From: Flectobacillus roseus
GTDB taxonomy: Bacteria; Bacteroidota; Bacteroidia; Cytophagales; Spirosomataceae
Reading direction: 5' to 3' (one strand)
DNA length: 64,000 nt
Assembly: GCF_030056665.1 (NCBI RefSeq)
Contig: NZ_JASHIG010000007.1
Shown here: in pieces, positions 42,793 through 50,243 of the stretch
Numbering within the stretch: the first letter of the stretch is position 1
Layout: the number at the start of each line of letters is the position of its first letter
Made by a program: the position numbers and the translations under genes
The notes under the pieces: generated by a model
Database searches by the model: none
Seen by the model: the letters and a program-made list of their open reading frames with translations, nothing else
Told to the model about the DNA's origin: nothing

Positions 42793-43824
42793 TTAGGATT
42801 TTGAAGTGCTTTGAATATGTTTTTCTACCACCTCCCAAACTACTTCAAATGGCAAATCAGCACAAGGTTTTTGACCGTCAGTAATCATGATGGCATTGTT
42901 GGTCGCGTATCCACCTGAGTAAGGAAGATATTTGTCAAAATGGACAAACTTCCCGAATAATAGCAATCCATACGTTCCAACGGCATTTGCCAAATGCGCA
43001 GGGCCACTATCTACACCCATAAAAAACTGCGCTCTGCGGATAATTTCGGCGGTTTGGAGTAAACTAAATTTTCCACAGCAATTGATGTATCCTGGCAACG
43101 ATTGATTCAAACTACTTTTTAACCCTACTTCAACAACATGATAACTTAGTGTATAAAGACGTTGAATGAGATTTTCCCAATGGTACGTTTGCCAATCTTT
43201 AGGCGAAAAGTTAGAGTGACAATGGATCGCTACAAACTTTTGGGGTAAAGCCTGCTGGTCTATTTTTTGTTTATCATTTTCGCTGATATACACCTTTGGT
43301 GTTTCTTGACTCAAGGGTAAGCCACCAACTTTGGCGAACACTTCCAATAAATTACCAAATTCAAAATAGTTTTTTACATGAATGCCTAGTTGCTCAGCAT
43401 ATGGATTGGTCAAAAATGTAAGCGTTGGTATGTGAAGGCGCAACTCAGGCATGTGAAGATTATAAAAAATATCAAAGTTATGGTGCCTGCTGGTGAGGAT
43501 ACTTTGATACAAATTGGTTTCTTCAATCGTGTAATCAATATTGGGGTTACTATCGATGAGCTCTCTAAATGGTTTTCTAACAATCCAAAAAACTTTACTA
43601 TCAGGATACTTTTGCTTAATAATGCGAGAAAGAGGCTCTGCAGCTACAATATCTCCAAAATGTTCTGCCAGCAGTACGCCAATTATTTGTTTCTTGGGAT
43701 TATTTAATTTGACCCAACGCACCAACAAATAGCTTTGAATGAATCTCCAAGCTGGAACATATTGTTGAAGTATGTATTTATTGTAGCGATGTTTCCAGAG
43801 GTCGATAAAACGCTGAATACCCAT
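42793..43824 (-). CDS. glycosyltransferase family 9 (heptosyltransferase-like)
   Basis: A 343-aa GT-B enzyme of the ADP-heptose:LPS heptosyltransferase family. QIIGVLLAEHFGDIVAAEPLSRIIKQKYPDSKV is the N-terminal nucleotide-sugar region, and MGVDSGPAHLANAVGTYGLLLFGK is the signature of the donor-binding C-terminal half. An acidic residue typical of the acceptor site is in AEHFGD. It acts on LPS/outer polysaccharide on the cytoplasmic side. It sits between the two related GT-A proteins. Confidence 0.85.
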   Translation of the reverse strand: MGIQRFIDLWKHRYNKYILQQYVPAWRFIQSYLLVRWVKLNNPKKQIIGVLLAEHFGDIVAAEPLSRIIKQKYPDSKVFWIVRKPFRELIDSNPNIDYTIEETNLYQSILTSRHHNFDIFYNLHMPELRLHIPTLTFLTNPYAEQLGIHVKNYFEFGNLLEVFAKVGGLPLSQETPKVYISENDKQKIDQQALPQKFVAIHCHSNFSPKDWQTYHWENLIQRLYTLSYHVVEVGLKSSLNQSLPGYINCCGKFSLLQTAEIIRRAQFFMGVDSGPAHLANAVGTYGLLLFGKFVHFDKYLPYSGGYATNNAIMITDGQKPCADLPFEVVWEVVEKHIQSTSKS

Positions 43825-43883
43825 TTTTACTTTAAGATTTGTCTGAAATTGATTAGATAGCCCAACTATCCAACCTATATAAA

Positions 43884-44864
43884 TTAACGATTCAATAGAG
43901 AAACCACTTTGCGAAAAGGCATTTGCAATGCTTTTCTGACACGCTTATAACGTTTGACTTTGGGTGGTTTGATGTAAAAACAAGGAATTTTAATGTAATA
44001 ATCGTTAAAATTATCTTTCAGCTTTTGGGCATAATATTGAAATAGAGGAACAATATCTGGTCTGTTTTCGAAGCTCGAACGGTTTTGATATTTAGAAACT
44101 TCGTTCGGCTTTTTCAACTCATATCCACTGTAATGGAAGAAAATCAAAGGCTTACCATTGATAAAGTATTTACCATCTTGAATGCTTACAGTACGCTCGT
44201 GCAAGTTCCAATAGGCCATATTGTAGCCTGGGTATTTATCTACCAATACGTCATTGGGGTAGAATAGAGGCACAAAATTGATCCAATGCTGGTCTACAAA
44301 TAGCCCATTGCAGAGGTCAATTCTACAATCTTTTTCTAAGCGGTCTTTCCACCAGCTCACCATGTGATAAGTTGCCTCACTTCTTGACGTAGCAATAAAT
44401 CCGAGGTTGTATAGTCCTGTACTTAAATGGTCAGTTTCTTTGGTATTGAGGTCATCGTTGATAGGAGAACATATGTGCGGCGTCACTACCATCGGGTATT
44501 TTTTCAAAGAATCTTCAAGCGGTTTCAAGCTGTCAAAAACAATGATGTCTGGGTCAAAGTAAATAACGTTTTGAATATCAGGACGATTTTTGTAAAAATA
44601 GTCAATGAAGTAGGGCTTTACTGCGGTATTAAGTTCGGTGATATTATAAATCTCACACATTTGGTCAAACGATTCGATATTGATTTTGTCAATTTCGAGC
44701 ATTTGAAATGGAGGAATTTTGTCTGGTTCAAGCTCCACTTTGTCGAGCCTGTCTACCAAACCAATCACAAATTCTATGGAAGGATTTTGTTCTTGCAACG
44801 ATTGTCCCAAGGTTTGAGCTTGAGCCAAATAGTTAATCGAACAAATGGTGAATGCTAATGTCAT
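43884..44864 (-). CDS. GT-A glycosyltransferase-like protein (DxD present)
   Basis: A 326-aa nucleotide-diphospho-sugar transferase-fold protein. TICSINYLAQAQTLGQSLQ starts the fold; IYFDPDIIVFDSL holds the DxD at 104-106; GLYNLGFIATS and LCNGLFVDQHWINFVP form the donor/acceptor region. It resembles GT8-like or uncharacterised DUF-type transferases of Bacteroidota glycan clusters. The C-terminal 40 residues are strongly basic (KPPKVKRYKRVRKALQMPFRK), suggesting membrane contact. Paralogue of the gene at 41798-42775. Confidence 0.8.
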   Translation of the reverse strand: MTLAFTICSINYLAQAQTLGQSLQEQNPSIEFVIGLVDRLDKVELEPDKIPPFQMLEIDKINIESFDQMCEIYNITELNTAVKPYFIDYFYKNRPDIQNVIYFDPDIIVFDSLKPLEDSLKKYPMVVTPHICSPINDDLNTKETDHLSTGLYNLGFIATSRSEATYHMVSWWKDRLEKDCRIDLCNGLFVDQHWINFVPLFYPNDVLVDKYPGYNMAYWNLHERTVSIQDGKYFINGKPLIFFHYSGYELKKPNEVSKYQNRSSFENRPDIVPLFQYYAQKLKDNFNDYYIKIPCFYIKPPKVKRYKRVRKALQMPFRKVVSLLNR

Positions 44865-44938
44865 AATCGTTTTTCAGCTAAACTGTTGGCAAGTTGCGCT
44901 AGTTTAATTAAGTTGGTTTCGGGTTGGGTTGTGAACTA

Positions 44939-46093
44939 TTATGAAATATGTAAAATTGTCAAAAACTCTTGAAAAGCTTTTTCTGTCGAATGTCTTTGAA
45001 GGACTTTTTCTCGTGCTATTTGACCCATTTCTATGCGACGTTCTGGATTTTCCTTAATTGTAAGAATAGCCTTTGACATGGCTTCTAGCGATAAATAGGG
45101 AACAATCAATCCTGCATCTGTCTCAATCAAATCCTGAGCGCCACCTGCCTTTTCAAAACAAACCATAGGTTTTTGCAATAAAGCAGCCTCTAAAACGACC
45201 AAGGGATAAGGATCTTCGCGAGAAGTGAGTGCAAAAATATCGAAAACCGACAAGTAATCCAGCGGATTGCTCACAGCTTCCACAAACTTGATGTTTTGAA
45301 GGCCTAAACGCTGTGCATCAATGGAAAAAATCTTGAAATCATTTTGTGAGTGCGAGCCGCCTACCCAAAGGAAATAGATATTTTGTTCCTGTAAAATATG
45401 TGCAAGCTGAACAAACAAATCGGTTCCTTTTCTCAAGTCAATCGTACCCATTCCACCCACTACGAAGGCATCTTGCGGTATGCCAAGTTCTTGTTTAAGG
45501 GTATTTACTTTAGTGCTAGAAATCTGATATTGTTGTGCAGATTCGGGGAGTAGTGAACAAAGTATCTCAATTTTTTGCTCAGGAATTCCAAACTGTTGTA
45601 GCAAATTTTGTTTGACAGAATTGGCACAAGCAATGAATTTTTGAGTGCCTCGAAGGGTATTTTCTATGGCTTGTTGAGTCCCATTATACATTTCTATACC
45701 CATACGCAGTTCGTGGATATACGAGTAAATAGGGCAGTTGAAATTACTTAACTCTTCAAAAATATCGCCATTGGTAAAGGTATTTGAAACAATCAAATCA
45801 AACTTCTGGCTAGCTAGAGTCTGCCAAACGGGGTTAACCACAGTATTGGTTTGACCTATTTTAGTTTTAATTTTTTGTAGGATTTGACTTTTTAGTCCTA
45901 CGGCCTGTTCTTGATGGAGGATATAAATTGGCGCAACTGCTGCATACTCTTGAACGAGAGGTCCGTCGTGCTTGAGAAGTATCGAAAACTGTACTTTACC
46001 ATACGCTTTTAATAATTTCAAAAACCTAAGTAATAAAATTTGAGAGCCTGCACGATTGGCATCATGACCCACAAAAAGTATGTTTTGTATCAT
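44939..46093 (-). CDS. glycosyltransferase family 4
   Basis: A 384-aa GT-B enzyme. MIQNILFVGHDANRAGSQILLLRFLK opens the acceptor domain; the donor domain has VVGGMGTIDLRKGTDLFVQLA near 217 and the motif LTSREDPYPLVVLEAALLQKPMV, with catalytic Glu. An upstream frame reaches 46126, but ATG 46093 begins at the conserved fold and has GAGG upstream. It lies in the minus-strand glycosyltransferase group, 74 bases before the GT-A gene at 44864. Confidence 0.9.
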   Translation of the reverse strand: MIQNILFVGHDANRAGSQILLLRFLKLLKAYGKVQFSILLKHDGPLVQEYAAVAPIYILHQEQAVGLKSQILQKIKTKIGQTNTVVNPVWQTLASQKFDLIVSNTFTNGDIFEELSNFNCPIYSYIHELRMGIEMYNGTQQAIENTLRGTQKFIACANSVKQNLLQQFGIPEQKIEILCSLLPESAQQYQISSTKVNTLKQELGIPQDAFVVGGMGTIDLRKGTDLFVQLAHILQEQNIYFLWVGGSHSQNDFKIFSIDAQRLGLQNIKFVEAVSNPLDYLSVFDIFALTSREDPYPLVVLEAALLQKPMVCFEKAGGAQDLIETDAGLIVPYLSLEAMSKAILTIKENPERRIEMGQIAREKVLQRHSTEKAFQEFLTILHIS

Positions 46094-46187
46094 AAAAATA
46101 AGCCTCGACGGAAATTTGGATTTCAAAATTACAAAATAATCTCGGATTCTCTGAACCTTCTACTCGTTCATCGCATGAATGCTCGGC

Positions 46188-47018
46188 TTATTGAGATAAT
46201 TTCAAGCCCTCAAGAATTTCATCGTAGCGCTGTATGGTTTTAGTTAAAGTTGCTTGAAGGTTTTCATCAGATTCAGTCAACAGAGCCTCAAACATTTGTT
46301 TTCGATTTTCTAGAAAAAAGTAGTTTTGAGGTGTATGGATATTGGTCATACCGCCACGATGTTTACGATAACAACCCATTGTTTCGGGGAAGTACTTTAT
46401 CTTTCCAAACTTTACTGCTTGTATAAAAATCCCGATGTCGCCACTGGCGCTTTTCCACCACCAAGCGGCTAATCCATTTTTGAATACATTTCGAAAAACA
46501 GTACTAGCGGTACCCAAAATCCATTCTTCATCTTGATATAAGTCCTCTAGTGTCGAAACTTCCTTTTGGTCTAAACGATTAAAAGGATGACTTTCGGAAC
46601 CATCTTCATATATAACTTCCAGTTGATGATGCGTAAGGGCAAAATCAGGATGTTGGTCTAAGAAATCTACTTGTTTTTGGAGTTTATGTGGGTCAGTCCA
46701 GTAATCATCACCTTCACACAGAGCAATATATTCGCCTTGAGCTTTGCCAAAAATAAAAGCTACATTGTTTTTACCACCTAACTCGCGAGGAGAACTTGGT
46801 CCAAGATTGGTTGGATGCAAATACGCTTTTATCTGCGGATAACGCTGGCTATATGCCTGAATGATTTCGGCACTGTTGTCTGTAGAAGCATCATCACCAA
46901 TGACAATTTCATATTCAAAATTCACCTGTTGAGCGAGTGCACCCTCCAACATTTGAGCAATGAATTTACCATGATTATACACAGGTACGAGGATACTTAC
47001 TTTTGGCATTCTTTCCAT
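46188..47018 (-). CDS. glycosyltransferase family 2
   Basis: A 276-aa inverting GT-A enzyme. VSILVPVYNHGKFIAQML and IVIGDDASTDNSAEII at the N terminus; the metal motif is in ALCEGDDYWTDPHKLQKQ (EGDDYW near residue 100), a form typical of rhamnosyl- or galactosyltransferases of polysaccharide clusters. Start ATG 47018 is used; ATG 47009 (MPKVSILV) is equally good. It is the first gene of the minus-strand group. Confidence 0.9.
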   Translation of the reverse strand: MERMPKVSILVPVYNHGKFIAQMLEGALAQQVNFEYEIVIGDDASTDNSAEIIQAYSQRYPQIKAYLHPTNLGPSSPRELGGKNNVAFIFGKAQGEYIALCEGDDYWTDPHKLQKQVDFLDQHPDFALTHHQLEVIYEDGSESHPFNRLDQKEVSTLEDLYQDEEWILGTASTVFRNVFKNGLAAWWWKSASGDIGIFIQAVKFGKIKYFPETMGCYRKHRGGMTNIHTPQNYFFLENRKQMFEALLTESDENLQATLTKTIQRYDEILEGLKLSQ

Positions 47019-47163
47019 AAAACAATTTTTTAGCTTTGCTTAGACAACGAGCCTACAAAAATGCTAGGAAAATGCTGAGGATGCAAAAGTTAATTTAGGG
47101 AATTGGGAGTATGGATTGAGGAAAGGGGGATGAAGAGAGGATTTCAGTTGCGAATTTCTTCCA

Positions 47164-47213
47164 AAGCAAATGAGCCTCAAACGATACCATTAAGGTTCTA
47201 TTTGAGGCTCATT
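47164..47213 (-). terminator. Rho-independent terminator of the queuosine transporter gene
   Basis: AATGAGCCTCAAA (47169-47181) pairs perfectly with TTTGAGGCTCATT (47201-47213); on the minus strand it is followed by TGCTTTGG. It lies 26 bases past the stop at 47239. Confidence 0.65.
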
Positions 47214-47238
47214 ATTGTATCTCTTTAAAATTCTTAAT

Positions 47239-48018
47239 TTATTCCTGCTGACCTGCCTCAGAAATTAATTGGTCGGATAGTTCTTTTCCTAAATAACCAT
47301 CAATCAGATTGTGGGCTAAGTAAATTAATGGTGTCATAAGAATCGCTGAAAAGAATTTGTATAGATAATTGTTCAAAGAAGTAGAAATCCATTGGTCGAT
47401 AGTCCAGTTGCCGAATACGACGAATGCAATGCCGATTACAACAAAGCTGTCGATTAGTTGCGATACTAAGGTAGAACCTGTAGCTCGAAGCCAAATTTTC
47501 TCACCCTTCGTTACTTTTCTAATCGAATGGAACACATACGCATCCAGAATTTGACTAATCAAAAATGCACTTAATGAACCTGTGATAATACCTAATCCTT
47601 GACGGAAGATTTTGGCAAAAGCTTCATTGATATTGAAGTTATGGTCGCCTTTGTTGACATCCAGCCAAAAGTCTGCTGGTACTAGTAGGGTTGCGCCGTA
47701 AATAATCAAAAAGCTGTAGGCGATAAAACCAGCCGTCAAATAAGAAATACGTTTTACGCCTTTTTTACCAAAATATTCGTTGATAATATCGGAAGTAATA
47801 AAGACAAATGGCCAGTTGAGCGCTCCAGCGGTTTGATTTAAGTCCCAAATACCAAAAAAGGTATTGAGGTGAAGTGGTTCAAAACCCAGAGTTTTTTCTA
47901 CTGAAAAAATCTTGGCACCAACAATTTCGGCTACAATGGCATTGGTAAGGAATATTCCAAAAAGAAAGATATACAGTTTAGTACGTTTCGAGTCTAAAGT
48001 CGAAGTTTCGATGTGCAT
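47239..48018 (-). CDS. queuosine precursor transporter (YhhQ/VUT family)
   Basis: A 259-aa membrane protein with about six hydrophobic segments. TNAIVAEIVGAKIF near residue 28, FVFITSDIINEYFGKKGVKRISYLTAGF and the later SQLIDSFVVIGIAFV block are the conserved parts of the family that imports preQ0/preQ1 for tRNA queuosine. Its ATG (48016-48018) is directly preceded on the minus strand by the terminus of a repeat element (GCGCACTAACTT), leaving no room for a normal leader inside the gene. Monocistronic. Confidence 0.9.
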   Translation of the reverse strand: MHIETSTLDSKRTKLYIFLFGIFLTNAIVAEIVGAKIFSVEKTLGFEPLHLNTFFGIWDLNQTAGALNWPFVFITSDIINEYFGKKGVKRISYLTAGFIAYSFLIIYGATLLVPADFWLDVNKGDHNFNINEAFAKIFRQGLGIITGSLSAFLISQILDAYVFHSIRKVTKGEKIWLRATGSTLVSQLIDSFVVIGIAFVVFGNWTIDQWISTSLNNYLYKFFSAILMTPLIYLAHNLIDGYLGKELSDQLISEAGQQE

Positions 48019-48090
48019 AAGTTAGTGCGCTTAAGAATAAAGCTATTTATTAGTTGAATTGTTGGTTTTAGGGTAAAATCACCACTATTG
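48019..48090. repeat. short copy of the inverted-terminus (TTAGTGnG) element
   Basis: TTAGTGCGC (48022-48030) and GGTAAAATCACCACTA (48072-48087) correspond to the left and right ends of the longer copies at 55.4 and 60.9 kb; most of the interior is missing. The left end touches the start codon of the queuosine transporter. Confidence 0.5.
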
Positions 48091-48227
48091 AGATAGATTT
48101 TAGTTCTAAAATACAAACAAACCCGTAAAAGTTCAAACAGAAGGGTTCGAAAGCTAGAGGTTTAACTTATAAAAGCTTAAAAGTGTTTGCGAGAGAGTTT
48201 TGTATTATCGATTAAATTATAGGACAA

Positions 48228-48266
48228 ATACAAAAAAAAAGCATCTGAGTAACCTCAGATGCTTTT
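48228..48266 (-). terminator. Rho-independent terminator of alaA
   Basis: AAAAGCATCTGAG (minus strand, 48266-48254) and CTCAGATGC form a perfect stem with loop GTTA, followed by a run of nine T. Confidence 0.92.
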
Positions 48267-48283
48267 GCAAGAAAAATTTTCAT

Positions 48284-48316
48284 TTTCAAATCTTCAAATT
48301 CTCAAATCTTCAAATC
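48284..48316. repeat. tandem TCAAATCT short repeat
   Basis: TTCAAATCTTCAAAT followed by TCTCAAATCTTCAAATC: two tandem 17-base units with small changes, between the alaA stop and its terminator. Similar low-complexity repeats occur next to genes in many Bacteroidota. No coding role. Confidence 0.55.
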
Positions 48317-48323
48317 AGAAAAA

Positions 48324-49550
48324 TTAACTTTTGGGTTTACCTTTTCTATGGTTTTCGAAATGCGTTCCGATTTTGCCGAGCGCTAATTCTAATTGCTCCA
48401 AATGTGGTAAAAATACGATTCGGAAATGGTCTGGTTCTTTGAAGTTAAAGCCTGTTCCTGCTACAACCAAAATACGTTGTTCTTCCAACAAACTTAAGAC
48501 AAAATCACCGTCATTTTTGAAGTCGAATTGCTTTAAGTCAAATTTTGGGAAAAGGTACATTGCACCTTTAGGCTTCACACAAGATACTCCTGGAATAGCT
48601 ACCAGTTTTTCGTGCGTCAAATTCATTTGTTTGTACAAACGACCCGTTGGAATCACCAAATCATTGATAGACTGATAGCCACCTAGCGCTGTTTGGATAC
48701 CGTATTGCGTAATTACGTTGGCACACAAACGCATACTTGCCATAAAAGTCAAACCTTCGATGTACGATTTTGCTTTATGTTTGGCACCTGTCAATACCAT
48801 CCATCCTCCACGGAAACCAGCAGCACGGTAGTTTTTGGACATACCACCCATTGTTACGATAAGTGTCTCCTCCGACATACCAGCAGTGGTGTGGTGAATA
48901 GCTCCATCGTACAGGATTTTATCATATATTTCGTCTGCAAAAACAATTAATTTATGTTTTTCAGCAATACGAACAATTCCTTCTACAATTTCTTTTTCGT
49001 AAACTGCTCCTGTTGGATTATTAGGGTTAATTAATACGATACCTCTAGTTTTCTTGGTGATTTTAGATTCGATATCTTTCAAATCTGGATTCCAGTCCGA
49101 AGCCTCATCACAAACATAATGCACAGGCGTACCACCAGCAAGTCCTACCGAGGTAGTCCAAAGAGGATAGTCAGGTGAAGGAATCAAAATTTCATCTCCA
49201 TTATTCAACAAAGCAGTCATTACCATGGTGATCAACTCACTTACCCCATTTCCGATGAATACATCCTCGATTTCGACTTTTCTTACGCCACGACTTTGGT
49301 AATACTGCATAACGGCCTTGCGGGCGGCAAACAACCCTCTAGAATCGGCATAACCTTGAGCATTACGAATATTCATGATGATGTCATGAATGATTTCGTC
49401 CGGTGTCTCAAAGCCAAATGCCGCTGGGTTGCCGATGTTTAGAGAAGTGATTTTATAGCCCTCACGTTGTAATTGGAGAGCCTTCTCATAAACGGGACCA
49501 CGAATATCGTAGCGGAGCGCGTCAAGGCGACTACTTTTTAGGATTTCCAT
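48324..49550 (-). CDS. alaA: PLP-dependent alanine aminotransferase AlaA
   Basis: A 408-aa class I/II aminotransferase that makes alanine from pyruvate with glutamate. The sequence follows E. coli AlaA (YfbQ) closely along its length: DIRGPV near residue 15, LNIGNPAAFGFETPDEI, GYADSRGLFAARKA, VFIGNGVSELI, INPNNPTGAVY (N178 region), FADEIYDKILYD (D206), and the PLP Lys K239 in MGGMSKNYRAAGFRGGWM. It is a single gene with its own terminator. A partly matching repeat terminus lies about 30 bases upstream of the start (49578-49594). Confidence 0.95.
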   Translation of the reverse strand: MEILKSSRLDALRYDIRGPVYEKALQLQREGYKITSLNIGNPAAFGFETPDEIIHDIIMNIRNAQGYADSRGLFAARKAVMQYYQSRGVRKVEIEDVFIGNGVSELITMVMTALLNNGDEILIPSPDYPLWTTSVGLAGGTPVHYVCDEASDWNPDLKDIESKITKKTRGIVLINPNNPTGAVYEKEIVEGIVRIAEKHKLIVFADEIYDKILYDGAIHHTTAGMSEETLIVTMGGMSKNYRAAGFRGGWMVLTGAKHKAKSYIEGLTFMASMRLCANVITQYGIQTALGGYQSINDLVIPTGRLYKQMNLTHEKLVAIPGVSCVKPKGAMYLFPKFDLKQFDFKNDGDFVLSLLEEQRILVVAGTGFNFKEPDHFRIVFLPHLEQLELALGKIGTHFENHRKGKPKS

Positions 49551-50243
49551 AATTGTTTTTGTAAGAAATATTTAGTCTTAGTGCGGGAAATAGACAAGAA
49601 TAGGACCTAAGTTGGGGGAAAGAGAATCTGCGGATTGATTTATTTGGGTTGGTTAACACTACATCTTTTGTACTAGATTTGGTTTTACTCAAACTCCTCT
49701 TGCGACACTACAATACCTTAAACTAGATGGCTGCTCTTGACTAGACTCAAGCTTGGGGCTAAATAGTTTTGTTTCAAATAAGTAATGGGGACAAAGTTCC
49801 GAAAAAAATATGAATCCTACTTAAGCACTAGAGATATTTTTTGTCAAGAAGGAGGATGTTTTTGTGGAGAGAAAAGTATAAGTGTTCTTTAATATACATC
49901 TCAAGCGTTTATCTAAGCTCTGAATTAATATACGTTTTGTACTTATTTGTATACAAATTAAAAATCGACACTAATGCGATAATTACGGTTATTTGCCCCT
50001 TTTTTAGAAATAGTGGTAATTTGTAATATGCTGTAATTTAGTGTTTTATGTTTTTTGTGTTGCTTTTTTAGTATTGATTAAGGTATTGTTGAGCTATAAA
50101 TAGTTTGTAATATTTCTAAATAGAGTACATATTATCTCTATCTATTTTAGCAAAATTAGTAACGTTTTACACAAAATAATGGTCTGGTATTTTAGCAGAA
50201 TGATATAAGATTTTGCACCAATATAAATCCTAAAACACATACC
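49551..50243. other. 693-base intergenic region between alaA and the carbohydrate-binding lipoprotein gene
   Basis: Divergent AT-rich region. TTAGTGCGGGAAATAGA at 49578-49594 matches the left terminus of the inverted-terminus repeat family (compare TTAGTGCGCAAAATAGA), with no right end found. TAGTTTTG at 49764-49771 fits the -7 consensus but its nearest TTG is 24 bases upstream. A 61-codon frame at 49841-50026 has no ribosome binding site and low-complexity composition; I do not call it. Nothing else recognised. Confidence 0.45.

Noticed and set aside
49841..50026. 61-codon open frame upstream of the carbohydrate-binding lipoprotein
   Set aside because: No ribosome binding site, low-complexity hydrophobic and basic run, and no recognisable motif; more likely chance in AT-rich DNA.
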